This document shows positions 42,269 through 51,120 of a stretch of DNA of 64,000 nucleotides, piece after piece (positions within the stretch are counted from its first letter, which is position 1; every line of letters begins with the position of its first letter). The stretch covers positions 5,745,001 to 5,809,000 of the forward strand of contig NZ_JAPEMC010000001.1 of assembly GCF_026343115.1 (NCBI RefSeq). Reading direction: 5' to 3'. The notes beneath the pieces are model-generated. The model was not told where the DNA came from and searched no databases. It saw nothing but the letters and a program-made list of their open reading frames with translations. A program made the translations under genes and the position numbers. The stretch is from Streptomyces sp. NBC_00102. Lineage in GTDB: Bacteria; Actinomycetota; Actinomycetes; Streptomycetales; Streptomycetaceae.

Positions 42269-43366
42269 GTGGCTACCGAGCACTTTAACGCCGCGCTGCC
42301 CGCGCCCGCAGTATCCCGCCCGTACCGCAAGGCGCATCCGGGGTACGGCAAGCAGTCCGTCTCCGGCCAGGAGCCGCCCCACGCCGCCGACTTCGCGTTC
42401 CTGCCGGAACGGGAACGGTATGTCGCCGGTTATGTCGACCATTTGCCGGACGGCGCGGCCATGGACATCAAGTCGCTGGCCAAGGACCTGCCCCTGTACG
42501 GCCAGATGGCCATCGGTACCGCTCTGCGCGCGCTCGCTCTGGCCGGGCATCTGCGCCGGGTGCGCAGCCGTGTCGAAGAGGTCGGCGCGAGCCGGTGGGT
42601 GACGCTCACCTTCTGGTCGCGGACCGCCCGCGACAACGAGTGGTGGACCGCCCGTCTCGAAGCGGAAGCCGCCGCACAGGAGCAGGTCCCCAGCCCTGAA
42701 CCGGTCGTGACCTCGCAGCCTGTCGTGCCTCAGCAGCGCGCCCCGCAGCGGGCGCCGGACGGCCGGCCGGAGGCGGACGCTGGCGCCGCCGCAACTCCGG
42801 CCCCGAACCCGCCGCAGGCGCACCAGGAAGCGGCTGCGGCTGCCGTTGTCCCTGCCGTTGGTTCCGTCGAAAGCGCCACCGGTCCGTCCCCCGCCTATCT
42901 CGCCCTGGCCGAACTGGGCCGCCGGGAGCCCCGCTTGACGCTCTCCGCCGCCGACTGCCAGGTCCTGGAGCCGCTGGCCGCCGCCTGGTTCACACGGGGC
43001 GTCAGCGCCGAGTACCTCACCTCGGCGCTCACCGCCGGGCTGCCCGAGCAGGTCGGGTCACCCGTGGGACTGGTACGCCGCCGCCTCACCGACAAGATGC
43101 CGCCCCGCCTGCCCGCCACGCCCACCCCGCCGCCGGTCCCGGCTCCGGGAGGCCGCCCCGGTGCTCCGGTGCGCGGGCTCCTGGTCGAGTGCACCGACTG
43201 TGGCCGCCCCGGCCGGGCCGAGGCGCTCCCGGACGGCCTCTGCGCCATCTGCCGTACGGCCCACCAAGCGCCCGGAGCGGCCGACGCGACGGCCGCCCCG
43301 GAGCCTGCCGAACGCGATGTCGCGGCCCTCGTCGCCGGTCTCCGCAACCTGATGCGTAGCCCCTGA
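42269..43366 (+). CDS. Winged-helix protein with C-terminal zinc ribbon
   Basis: A 365-residue hypothetical protein. The N-terminal part has a MarR-like winged helix (FAFLPERERYVAGYVDHLPD, AIGTALRALALAGHLRRVRS). A Pro/Ala/Gln-rich linker (about 150-225) follows. A second helical domain (LSAADCQVLEPLAAAWFTRG) precedes a C-terminal CxxC...CxxC zinc ribbon (CTDCGRPGRA, CAICR). The start GTG at 42269 has a weak site (GAGAAAGA). DNA binding is likely; the regulated process is unknown. Such proteins are widespread and usually unannotated in Streptomyces. Confidence 0.7.
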   Translation: MATEHFNAALPAPAVSRPYRKAHPGYGKQSVSGQEPPHAADFAFLPERERYVAGYVDHLPDGAAMDIKSLAKDLPLYGQMAIGTALRALALAGHLRRVRSRVEEVGASRWVTLTFWSRTARDNEWWTARLEAEAAAQEQVPSPEPVVTSQPVVPQQRAPQRAPDGRPEADAGAAATPAPNPPQAHQEAAAAAVVPAVGSVESATGPSPAYLALAELGRREPRLTLSAADCQVLEPLAAAWFTRGVSAEYLTSALTAGLPEQVGSPVGLVRRRLTDKMPPRLPATPTPPPVPAPGGRPGAPVRGLLVECTDCGRPGRAEALPDGLCAICRTAHQAPGAADATAAPEPAERDVAALVAGLRNLMRSP

Positions 43367-43389
43367 ACCGTCGCGCTCGGACGTGAGGT

Positions 43390-43965
43390 TCAGTAGTCGG
43401 CGGAGTTCCAGAACATGCCCACCTCGGTGTCCGTGACGACGACGAGGCCGTAGTCCTCCGAGTAGACGGTCAGCGGGCTGTACCCCCAACCGGACGTCGT
43501 GAAGTCGAGCCGCCCCGGCACAGGACCGGGCCTGGTGACGTTCGTGTAGTAGGAAGCCCCGTCCCCGTAGCGGGCGAGGACGGTCCCCACCATTGCCCGC
43601 AACTCCTCCTCGCTCTCCGCGAAACGGTGCAGGCTGGACATGCGGCAGCCGTCGTCCGTGAGGGCGAGCAGCAGGTTTTCGGCACTGTCGCGGTCGATCT
43701 CGCGCAAGCGCTGGGCGACGTACTCCGGCGGATGGGCTACGAAGGGATACAGGGGTGACGCTTCGCGCTCCGGGTCCGAGGCATCGTCGTCGAGCCCGGC
43801 CCAGCCCCGGGGGTCCGGGACTCGTGCCATCACCGCGAGTACGTCGAGAACCCAGTCCGCGTGGCGGCGTGGACCCGTGGCATCGAACGGGTGCGCGTCC
43901 TCGTACAGATGACGTACTGCCGCCTCCCAGGACTCCCGGTCGACGGGTGAGCGGTCTACGGACAT
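43390..43965 (-). CDS. Hypothetical cytosolic protein
   Basis: A 191-residue protein with no family I can name. It is acidic, lacks a signal peptide or membrane segment, and has an N-terminal helical part (DRESWEAAVRHLYEDAHPFD) and a strand-rich C-terminus (FTTSGWGYSPLTVYSEDYGL). Clean codon use and well-spaced strands and helices support a real gene. ATG at 43965 is the only start in a good position. The organisation resembles small immunity-type proteins, but this is not diagnostic. Confidence 0.6.
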   Translation of the reverse strand: MSVDRSPVDRESWEAAVRHLYEDAHPFDATGPRRHADWVLDVLAVMARVPDPRGWAGLDDDASDPEREASPLYPFVAHPPEYVAQRLREIDRDSAENLLLALTDDGCRMSSLHRFAESEEELRAMVGTVLARYGDGASYYTNVTRPGPVPGRLDFTTSGWGYSPLTVYSEDYGLVVVTDTEVGMFWNSADY

Positions 43966-44103
43966 GTACTGCCTGCCTGTTCCTCCGGCGGGGAGCGGCA
44001 CCGCTCCGGGGCCGCGTACCGGTCGCCCGAGATGAGCGTACGCCGACCCCACGTACGCGCGTCGCCGCTGGTCGGAGGCGCCGAGCACCGCCATTGTGGG
44101 CGC

Positions 44104-44616
44104 ATGACACCACCGTCCACCACCTCTGCGACCGGCCAAGCGCACGCCCCCGTAGTCGAGTTCGTCCAGCGCTTCAGCTCCACCCCGCGCGGCGCACGGC
44201 TCGCCCGGCGCCTCCTTCTGCACCAACTCGACGCCTGGGGCGTGGTGTACGGAAGCGAGGCGTCCGAAACCGCTGCCCAGCTCGTCGCCGAACTGGCCGC
44301 CAACGCCGTTACCCACGGCCGCGTGTCCGGCCGGGACTTCGAGGTCGGCGCGGAGATCCTGGACGGCGCTACCCTGCGCATCGCCGTCTCCGACGCCCGG
44401 GGCGAACTCCGTCCCCCCGCACCGGGCGTACCGCGTTCCGCGACGCCGCCACTGGCGGAGAACGGCCGGGGGATGCTCCTGGTGGAGCTGCTCGCCGACC
44501 GTTGGGACGTCCTCGACCGCCCACCCGTCGGCAAGACCGTCGTGGCCGAACTGGACCTGGTGCCGGAACCGCCTCCGGGCTCGGCTTATGACACCGCGGG
44601 TCACTCTGCCTGCTGA
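44104..44616 (+). CDS. RsbW-like ATP-binding regulatory protein
   Basis: A 170-residue HATPase_c_2 protein. The N box is TAAQLVAELAANAVTHGRV, then LRIAVSDARGELRPPAP and the G box ENGRGMLLVELLADRW. Streptomyces has dozens of such anti-sigma-factor-kinase-like proteins, many of unknown target. ATG at 44104 has no ribosome binding site in the preceding bases, so a leaderless or alternative upstream start (GTG near 44032) remains open. No sigma factor or anti-anti-sigma partner lies next to it. Confidence 0.8.
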   Translation: MTPPSTTSATGQAHAPVVEFVQRFSSTPRGARLARRLLLHQLDAWGVVYGSEASETAAQLVAELAANAVTHGRVSGRDFEVGAEILDGATLRIAVSDARGELRPPAPGVPRSATPPLAENGRGMLLVELLADRWDVLDRPPVGKTVVAELDLVPEPPPGSAYDTAGHSAC

Positions 44617-44796
44617 TCCGCGGCTCCTCCCACACCGACACGACGCCGGTGACGAACGCGGCGTACCAGGCGCCCATCGAAGACGGCGGACACCACGAGT
44701 CGGGCCATGCGGCCGGACCTTGTCGAAGCGGGAGGCGAGAGGCAGGAAGGGGGGAGGGAGGATGGCTGGTTCATCAACTGTCGTACCATTTCGGCC

Positions 44797-45789
44797 ATGA
44801 CGCATCGCGTGGCGGTTCTCGCCCTGGACCAGGTCATGCCGATGGACCTCGGGATGACGGCACGTGTCCTCAACGAGGCTCTCGGTCCGGCCGGGGAACG
44901 GCTGTACACGGTGACGACCTGCTCCCTCGGCGGCGGGCCCGTGCGGACCAGCGAGGGCTTCCGGATCGTCGTCGACGAGGACGAATCGCTCCTGGCGACG
45001 GCCGACACCGTGGTGATCGCCACCCAGGAACCCGACGCCCACGTCCTGGCCACCGGTGAACCACCCGCAGACGTGGCGGCGGCCTTCGCCCTGATCAGGT
45101 CCACCACCCGTGTGGTCAGCCTCTGTACCTCGGCCTTCCTGCTCGCCGCCGCCGGTCTGCTCGACGGACAGCGCGCCACCACCCACTGGGCCCTGTGTGA
45201 CGCCTTCGCCCGGCTCTTCCCAGGGATCGACGTCGATCCCGACGTGCTCTTCGTCGACAACGGGCGCATCCTGACCGGTGCAGGTGGCGTGGCAGGCATC
45301 GACCTTCTTCTCCACCTGGTCCGCCGCGACCACGGCGCGCACGTGGCCGGCGTGGCGGCACGTCACTGCGTGGCGGCTCCCTGGCGCGAAGGCGGCCAGG
45401 CGCAGTTCATCGAGCACCCGGTTCCGCAGGACCTGGACCTGTCCACCTCGTCCACCCGCGTGTGGGCGCTGGACCGGCTCGCCGAACCCCTCACCCTGCA
45501 GGACATGGCCCGGCACGCGCACATGAGCGAACGGACCTTCACCCGCCGCTTCCGCGCCGAAGTCGGCACCAGCCCCCTGCAATGGCTCCTCCAGAGCCGC
45601 CTGGACCACGCCCGCCGCCTCCTGGAATCCAGCGACCTCACCATCACGCGTATCGCCACGGCCAGTGGTTTCACCGACCCCACAGTGCTGCGCAAGCACT
45701 TCTACACCCGCCTCGGCCTGTCTCCGCTGGCCTACCGCCGCACCCACCGGCCGCCGGTGCCCGTGCGAGCCCCCCTCGTTCCGGCGTGA
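44797..45789 (+). CDS. GlxA-type regulator (DJ-1/PfpI plus AraC helix-turn-helix)
   Basis: A 330-residue regulator. The N-terminal DJ-1/PfpI-like domain (VAVLALDQVMPMDLGMTARV, VVSLCTSAFLLAAAGLLDGQ) carries the nucleophile-elbow Cys, but such domains are usually non-catalytic in GlxA proteins. The C-terminal double helix-turn-helix is LTLQDMARHAHMSERTFTRR and LTITRIATASGFTDPTVLRK. The target is unknown; no metabolic partner is adjacent. ATG at 44797 follows a region with no good ribosome binding site. Confidence 0.88.
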   Translation: MTHRVAVLALDQVMPMDLGMTARVLNEALGPAGERLYTVTTCSLGGGPVRTSEGFRIVVDEDESLLATADTVVIATQEPDAHVLATGEPPADVAAAFALIRSTTRVVSLCTSAFLLAAAGLLDGQRATTHWALCDAFARLFPGIDVDPDVLFVDNGRILTGAGGVAGIDLLLHLVRRDHGAHVAGVAARHCVAAPWREGGQAQFIEHPVPQDLDLSTSSTRVWALDRLAEPLTLQDMARHAHMSERTFTRRFRAEVGTSPLQWLLQSRLDHARRLLESSDLTITRIATASGFTDPTVLRKHFYTRLGLSPLAYRRTHRPPVPVRAPLVPA

Positions 45790-45825
45790 GCGGCGGACGC
45801 GGCGGACGCGGCGGACGCGGCGGAC
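45790..45825. repeat. 9-bp tandem repeat directly after the GlxA-type gene
   Basis: Four exact copies of GCGGCGGAC begin at the base following the stop codon and end where an imperfect copy (CCCCGG) begins. Such repeats are prone to slippage, but here they lie outside the coding sequence. Confidence 0.8.
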
Positions 45826-45916
45826 CCCGGACGGTCAAGAGGGCATATCCGGTCCTCGTCGCGCTCGGCAACCCGGAGCCGTCGCACCTCACATGCCGCC
45901 CTCAGGGCCTGTCCCG

Positions 45917-46040
45917 CCCTTCCGGCCCCGCCGCAGTGAATGCGTACACCTCGCCCCGGCGGCCGGAAGGGTCCGCCGCAGGCCGCGCTGATCGCGGTAG
46001 GGGCCTGCCGCAGTAAATCCGGCATTTACTGCGGCAGGCC
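45917..46040. terminator. Two strong hairpins between convergent genes
   Basis: The GlxA-type gene and the toroid-protein gene converge here. CCCTTCCGGCC (45917-45927) pairs with GGCCGGAAGGG (45961-45971). Further on, a perfect 17-bp stem pairs 46002-46018 with 46024-46040 over a 5-base loop (CCGGC), including GCCGCAGTAAAT and ATTTACTGCGGC. This second stem is unusually long and AT-tipped for this genome. Bidirectional termination is the likely role. The rest of the 45790-46154 gap shows no gene. Confidence 0.65.
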
Positions 46041-46154
46041 TCGGGGAAATGCGGGCGTCACGGATTGCAGCGGCGATTACCGACAGCTACTCGTGAAGGA
46101 CGTCGGGTGGAGAACAGAGCCGCATCGCGCTCTGTGGCCCGGAGCAAGCCGGGG

Positions 46155-47045
46155 TCAACGTCCGTTCATACGCAGCACGGTGACGGCGTCGACCGTCGTA
46201 TGGCCACGCCATTCGAGTGATGCGGCGGCCGAATAGCTGGTGAAGTCGACCACCCACCCGCCGTCCTGTCGCTGCCCGAGTTCCAGGCGGTCGAGGTCGT
46301 CCGACACGGCTTTGGGGTCGAGCAGGCCACGGATCGGTCGCTCGGGCTCGGGCGCGTAGTCGAGAGGATGAAGCGTCTCGCCCTCGGCCCCGCCGACCAC
46401 GGCGAGTGCCCCGTTCCTTGGGACGAACCGTCCGACGTGGTCGAGCAGGTCACGCGCCTCCGGGTGGGTGTCGGATGCGATGTCGAGGAACTGGAGCGCG
46501 AAGGACAGCACGTACGCGAAGGGCGTTTCGTCGATCTCACGGATCGCGTCGAAGCAGTACCGCGTCGCCGTCACCAACCATGGATGGTCCCGTACGGCTT
46601 CATCCCAACGCGCGGCGCGATACGCCTGCGTCGCCACCGCGGCCGTGATCTGCAGCGATGACTCCGAGGGATCCGCCTTCACCCAGAACGGGGCGCACGC
46701 CACGGGGTCGCTGATCGGGAGCGCGAACGGCAGCCCGCCATCGGGCAGAGTCACGGAGCCCAGCCAGTCGAGGAGGGCTGCGGCGTGCGGCGAGGTCGCA
46801 GGGCCGGCGTCAGCGAGCGCCTCCAGCGCGTGCTGGGCGCCTCCCGGCTGGCTCTCCGGTGCACGAAGGTCTGGTTCGAGTCCCCATCCGTAGCCGCCGT
46901 CGAGGTTTCGGTAGGCGTCGAGTCCGTGGATGATGGCCTGACGAGCAGCGTCGCTGTCGGTGGTGATGGCCTCGAAGCGCTGACAATCGAGAACTCGCGC
47001 GTGCGAGGCCATGAACGCTCTCGCGCGTCCCAGGTCGATGTTCAT
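46155..47045 (-). CDS. Alpha/alpha-toroid protein (prenyltransferase/squalene-cyclase-like fold)
   Basis: A 296-residue protein built of helical repeats with the QW-like patterns DAYRNLDGGYGWGLEPDLRA, DWLGSVTLPDGGLPFALP and LELGQRQDGGWVVDFTSYS, as in the terpenoid-cyclase/prenyltransferase toroid. The DxDD or zinc sites of characterised cyclases and transferases are not visible, so catalysis is uncertain. ATG at 47045 has a weak ribosome binding site. It lies in the stretch that also holds decayed transposons, so recent acquisition is possible. Confidence 0.7.
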   Translation of the reverse strand: MNIDLGRARAFMASHARVLDCQRFEAITTDSDAARQAIIHGLDAYRNLDGGYGWGLEPDLRAPESQPGGAQHALEALADAGPATSPHAAALLDWLGSVTLPDGGLPFALPISDPVACAPFWVKADPSESSLQITAAVATQAYRAARWDEAVRDHPWLVTATRYCFDAIREIDETPFAYVLSFALQFLDIASDTHPEARDLLDHVGRFVPRNGALAVVGGAEGETLHPLDYAPEPERPIRGLLDPKAVSDDLDRLELGQRQDGGWVVDFTSYSAAASLEWRGHTTVDAVTVLRMNGR

Positions 47046-47145
47046 ACGAGAACGCTGTCATCCGGCGGCTACGTCAGGCTTGGACGAAACGGCCAGCCGA
47101 GGGGAACGAGCCCCGAGCCAGAACGGGTGAGCGTTTGAGAGGGAG

Positions 47146-47850
47146 TCATTCTGTCGAAAGCTGAGCGACGCGTGTGAGCGTGGCGGGTGTCTGGCCGGTG
47201 AGCCGTTTGCTCTCCCTGTTGAAGTGGGCTTGGTCGGCGTAGCCTGCTGCCGCCGCGGCATCACTCAGCGGCAGGCCTGCTCGTGCCAAGTGGAGTGCAT
47301 GCTGGAAACGGTGAATCCGCATGAGCGTCTTGGGGCCGTAGCCGAAGAGCCGGTTGCTGAGCCGACGCAAAGATCGCTCCGACAGGTCGTGGAGCTCTGC
47401 TGTCTCACGCACGCTCAGGCCTTCGCGAGCGGCGCGGTCGAGAGAGGCCGCCATACGAAGGACGGAGCGCTCCGGGTCCGCCCGCGTCCATAGGGCGATG
47501 AAAACCCGTTCGAGCGCGTCAGTCGCGTTGTCCTCGAACGACCAGGCGTCGTGTCTGGGGAGCGCGACGAGTTCCGACAACTCAACGCGCCGCTCCGTCA
47601 GTTCGTGTGCGGGCACACCGAGAAGTGTGTACGCCACGCCCGGAGCGAGTTGGAGCCCCCAGGTCACCTTGCCGGCATGCGTCGGCACGATGGCCGTCCG
47701 AGTGTCGGGGCCTGCCACGACGAGACGGTCCTGGAACCACATCAGATCCATGACGCCGTCGGGGTCGATGCGCTTCTCGGGACCATGTGAGAGCGCCCGC
47801 CACATCGTCGCGCCGGTTCGGACGCTTCGTCGTGTCGCATAGCTCGCCAC
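47146..47850 (-). CDS. AraC-family transcriptional regulator
   Basis: A 234-residue AraC-type regulator. The N-terminal part matches the DUF6597-like group (IDPDGVMDLMWFQDRLVVAG, FTT-like strands). The C-terminal HTH is LSVRETAELHDLSERSLRRL and LSDAAAAAGYADQAHFNRES, with the usual FNRESKRLTGQTP ending. GTG at 47850 was chosen for AGGTGG seven bases upstream; ATG at 47805 would trim the N-terminus. The upstream 478 bases hold a decayed Tn3 transposase, so the promoter may come from mobile-element sequence. Confidence 0.82.
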   Translation of the reverse strand: MASYATRRSVRTGATMWRALSHGPEKRIDPDGVMDLMWFQDRLVVAGPDTRTAIVPTHAGKVTWGLQLAPGVAYTLLGVPAHELTERRVELSELVALPRHDAWSFEDNATDALERVFIALWTRADPERSVLRMAASLDRAAREGLSVRETAELHDLSERSLRRLSNRLFGYGPKTLMRIHRFQHALHLARAGLPLSDAAAAAGYADQAHFNRESKRLTGQTPATLTRVAQLSTE

Positions 47851-47924
47851 GTATCGTCCACCTCCGCACCACGCACACGCGACTGCGGCCGACTGTAGTG
47901 CCGACGACTTCGGAATGTCCGAGG

Positions 47925-48225
47925 TTCGCAAGCAGTTGGCGGACGATCTCGGCGATGTCCAGGGTGTTGTGGAACACCACGGCGTTCGTGAGCAGCGCGT
48001 TGAACTTCATCGCCTTCTCCTGCTCGACCGGGTCGTTGTCGGCGATGACGCCGCGATTGTCGAACCCGAGCCACTGGGAGAAGCAGTTGAACGCCTCGAC
48101 CTGTTCGTGGCCGCGGTCACCCGCCGCCGCAGCGGGGCGTCTGAGAGGCAGCGCGGCAGCTGCACGGTGCGGATCACACGGCCGACTTCGCGGAACGCGG
48201 TGTAGGTGGCGTTCTTCCGCGATCC
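47925..48225 (-). pseudogene. Decayed C-terminal fragment of a Tn3-family transposase
   Basis: On the minus strand ATYTAFREVGRVIRTVQLPR is followed by RRRVTAATN, then in a second frame EAFNCFSQWLGF and VIADNDPVEQEKAMKFNALL, NAVVFHNTLDIAEIVRQLLA. This looks like the C-terminal region of actinobacterial Tn3 TnpA. A one-base deletion near 48101-48104 (AACAGGTC where AACAAGGTC is expected) causes the frame change. The N-terminal catalytic region, the extreme C-terminus and inverted repeats are absent. It is the main content of the 47851-48328 gap. Confidence 0.8.
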
Positions 48226-48328
48226 CGAGCGCAGCCGCTTCGGCAGCGTCGACGAGGGGATTGCCGGGTGGGACGGCATGGAGACCGGGGCCGGGGAGGA
48301 CTGATCCGATCCCGCCCACCAGCGGGCG

Positions 48329-49270
48329 CTATCCGACCGCGGCTCTCCGTGCCGGGGCGGGCTCGCCGTCGACCCGTGCGCCCGTGCCCGGTGCGGCGAA
48401 CGACTCCCGGCAGTGCGCGAGCAGTTCGCGCAGGGCCGGGCTCTTGGTGGGTGCGGAGACCAGGGCCAGCACCGCAGGGGTGTCCGCGTCGGTGAGGGAC
48501 ACGGTCACCAGCCCCGGCCGACGGGCCACCATGGACGCGGAGAGCACCGCCACACCCAGACCCCGCTCCGCGAGCCGCATCACCGCGTCCGGTGCGGTGG
48601 CACCCAGCGTCACCGTGGGCGTGAGTCCCCGGGCGGCCGAGACCTGGTCCAGTACGGTCCGGATGCCGGTGCCCGGGGGCAGGCAGACGAGGGGATGGAC
48701 GCACAGCTCGGCGAGGGTGACCCCCTCGGCCGCCCGGGCGGCGAGCGGATGCCCGGGCGGTACGGCCGCGACGATCGGCTCGCTGATCACCTCCTGCCCG
48801 TCCAGGTCCTCGGGTGCCCGGCCCGCCGCACCGATCAGCGCGAGGTCGACGTCCCCCTCGCGGACTCGCTCGACCAGCCGGTCGGAGTCGTCCTCGATGA
48901 GGCCGATCTCGACGCCCGGGTGCGCCAGATGGAAGGTGGACAGCGCCTCGAAGAGCGGCAGCACCGTGCAGGCCGTCACCATGCCGACGACCAGACGGCC
49001 CCGGACCAGCCCGTTCATCTCGTCCACCGCGCACCGCAGCGCCTCCACCGCGTCGAGCACCGTGCGCGCGTGCCCGAGGGCCACCTCGCCCACGGCGGTC
49101 AGGCCGGCGCTGCGCCCGGACCGGTCGATGAGGGTGGCTCCGAGATCGTGCTCCAGCTGACGGACCTGGGCGCTGATCCCGGGCTGACTGATGTGCACGC
49201 GCTCGGCGGCCCGAGTGAAGTTGGACTCTTCGGCCACGGCGAGAAAGTACTTCAGCTGTCTGAGTTCCAT
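48329..49270 (-). CDS. LysR-family transcriptional regulator
   Basis: A 313-residue LysR regulator. The N-terminal winged helix is MELRQLKYFLAVAEESNFTR, ERVHISQPGISAQVRQLEHD. The effector-binding domain follows (VVGMVTACTVLPLFEALSTF, DVDLALIGAA, ERGLGVAVLSASMVA). It diverges from an NTF2-like gene 100 bases away; the intervening TAACCTCTGATTATAGGG region contains T-N11-A-like spacing suited to LysR binding. By the usual LysR pattern it probably controls that gene and itself. Confidence 0.9.
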   Translation of the reverse strand: MELRQLKYFLAVAEESNFTRAAERVHISQPGISAQVRQLEHDLGATLIDRSGRSAGLTAVGEVALGHARTVLDAVEALRCAVDEMNGLVRGRLVVGMVTACTVLPLFEALSTFHLAHPGVEIGLIEDDSDRLVERVREGDVDLALIGAAGRAPEDLDGQEVISEPIVAAVPPGHPLAARAAEGVTLAELCVHPLVCLPPGTGIRTVLDQVSAARGLTPTVTLGATAPDAVMRLAERGLGVAVLSASMVARRPGLVTVSLTDADTPAVLALVSAPTKSPALRELLAHCRESFAAPGTGARVDGEPAPARRAAVG

Positions 49271-49370
49271 AACCTCTGATTATAGGGATGGTTGGGACGA
49301 TTGATTGGACTTCTTTCGCGTCCGCGAAGGACCATGAGAAGGCAGAGATCACCTACCGGAAAGGAACATC

Positions 49371-49736
49371 GTGTCCGAGAACGAGAAGGCTCTGAAGCCG
49401 GAGGACCTCACCCGCCTCTTCGTCGAGCGCGCCAACGCGGGGGACGCCGCCGGACTCGCGGCGCTCTACGAGGAGGACGCGGTGATGGCGTACCCGCCCG
49501 GCAGCACCACGGTCGGCCGGGAGGCGATCTTGCGGCTGTGGGAGAACGTGCTCTCCCACGCGCCGAAGTTCGAGGCGGAGGAGCCGCTCCCGACCCTCGT
49601 CATCGGTGACATCGCGCTGACCTCCACGCCCCCGAAGGACGGCTCCGGCGCCCGCGCCCAAGTGGTCCGGCGCCAGGCGGACGGAAGCTGGCTGCGCATC
49701 ATCGACCAGCCGGAGTTCCGTCCGCCGACCGGCTGA
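49371..49736 (+). CDS. NTF2-like (SnoaL/DUF4440) protein
   Basis: A 121-residue single-domain NTF2-fold protein: LTRLFVERANAGDAAGLAAL, EDAVMAYPPG and VVRRQADGSWLRIIDQPEF. The cone-shaped pocket can bind small hydrophobic ligands; enzymes and non-enzymes share this fold, so no reaction is given. GTG at 49371 has AAAGGAA five bases upstream. The divergent LysR gene is its likely regulator. Confidence 0.85.
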   Translation: MSENEKALKPEDLTRLFVERANAGDAAGLAALYEEDAVMAYPPGSTTVGREAILRLWENVLSHAPKFEAEEPLPTLVIGDIALTSTPPKDGSGARAQVVRRQADGSWLRIIDQPEFRPPTG

Positions 49737-49759
49737 GGGCCTGCGCGAGGGGTGTGAGG

Positions 49760-51016
49760 TCAACTCCCTTCCACCGCCACGCCGGTGCCCAGGGGCGCCC
49801 GGTGTGCTGTACGGCGATGGGCCCGGCGGACCGCCGGGCCCATCGCCGTACCCGCCGCGAGGAAGAGCCCGCCGAGCACCAGCCAGCCGGAGAACCCCCA
49901 CGACAGGATCAGCGCGGTGAGCAGCAGCGGTCCCACCAGTCGCGCCACGGCCGTCCCGGCGCCGTAGAAGCCCTGGTACTGGCCCTGCTTGTCGGCCGGG
50001 GCGAGCGCGAAGCCGATCTCCCAGGAGCCCGAGCCGAGGAGCATCTCGCCGAGCACCTGGATCACGGCCGCCGCCAGCAGTAGCGCGCCCGCCGCCCACG
50101 CCGACGTGCCCAGGGACGAGCAGGCGAAGACGAGGCAGGCCAGCAGCAGGACGTACCCCGCGTTCCGTACCGACCGGGACGCCGAGTCCAGGCCCGTCAC
50201 CCGGGACGCGATCCGCACCTGGAAGAGGACCACACTCACGGTGTTGACCACCAGCAGTGCGGAGACGGTCCACCCCGGCGCCTCGGTGCGCCGCACGATC
50301 CACAGCGGCAACGCCACGCTCAGCAGCGGCATGTAGAGCAGCATGACCGTGTTCAGCAGCGCCATCACCGCGTACGGCCGATCCCGCAGGACCGCCAACC
50401 GCCGCTCGCCCTCGGCGGGTTGTGTGACTGCCGTCTTCCCGGGGGCCGGCAGCCGGTACAGCATCCCCGCCGCGACCACGAAACTGAGCGCGTCCACCGA
50501 CAGAGCCGTCAAGTACGCTGCCTCGGAGTCGAGTTGAAGGGCGACTCCGCCGAACGCCGCACCGAGGGCGAGCCCCGCGTTCACCGTCGACTGCAGATGG
50601 GCGCGGGTCTCGGTACGCCGTGCGGGCTCGACCAGTGCCGCCAGCAGGGCCTGCCGGGCCGCCGCGAGACCGCACTGGGCGCAGGCGTACACGCACACCG
50701 CCACCAGAAACGCCGGGTAGGCGCGCACGAACAGGAACGAGGCGACGGCGGCCCCGGTGACCAGGGACATCAGGACCGCGATCCCGCGAGGTCCGCGCCG
50801 GTCGGCGAGATGCCCGAGCGGCACCCCCGCCACCGCCCCGAGCGCCCAGCCCAGCGTGAGGGCCGCGCCGATCGCGGTGGGCGACAGCCCGACGACACGG
50901 CTGAAGTAGAGCGCCGAACACACGTAATAGGCGCCGTCTCCCACCGAGTTGGCCAGCTGCGCCAGCGCCAGCCTCCTCGGCGCGCCCTCGGGGGGAATGA
51001 TCCGGCTCACCGGCAT
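49760..51016 (-). CDS. MFS transporter, 12-segment drug-efflux type
   Basis: A 418-residue major facilitator with about 12 membrane segments. The family A loop is GHLADRRGPRGIAVLMSL, between segments 2 and 3. A central charged loop (PAEGERRLAVLRDRPYAV) splits the halves. ATG at 51016 is preceded by AGAGGA. Small efflux proteins of this size usually expel drugs or metabolites; the substrate is unknown. The next exporter gene upstream reads the same way, 104 bases before. Confidence 0.87.
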   Translation of the reverse strand: MPVSRIIPPEGAPRRLALAQLANSVGDGAYYVCSALYFSRVVGLSPTAIGAALTLGWALGAVAGVPLGHLADRRGPRGIAVLMSLVTGAAVASFLFVRAYPAFLVAVCVYACAQCGLAAARQALLAALVEPARRTETRAHLQSTVNAGLALGAAFGGVALQLDSEAAYLTALSVDALSFVVAAGMLYRLPAPGKTAVTQPAEGERRLAVLRDRPYAVMALLNTVMLLYMPLLSVALPLWIVRRTEAPGWTVSALLVVNTVSVVLFQVRIASRVTGLDSASRSVRNAGYVLLLACLVFACSSLGTSAWAAGALLLAAAVIQVLGEMLLGSGSWEIGFALAPADKQGQYQGFYGAGTAVARLVGPLLLTALILSWGFSGWLVLGGLFLAAGTAMGPAVRRAHRRTAHRAPLGTGVAVEGS

Positions 51017-51120
51017 GGGGTTTCCTCTCCGTCCTCGTCCGTAGGGGCCGCCCGTGAGTCTGCGCCGTGCCGCGCCCATGCGACAGCGAATTCGGTGTGG
51101 AGCCGAGCGGCCCGACGCGA

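Noticed and set aside
42136..42269. Short ORF (MTNGERVATESRGCLRCPQR) upstream of the winged-helix gene
   Set aside because: It crosses the conserved-looking stem-loop, has no clear ribosome binding site and continues into shadow sequence of the next gene.
43966..45747. Extension of the hypothetical minus-strand gene to 785 codons
   Set aside because: It runs antisense through the RsbW-like and GlxA-type genes with shadow-type composition. Only the part from 43965 down looks coding.
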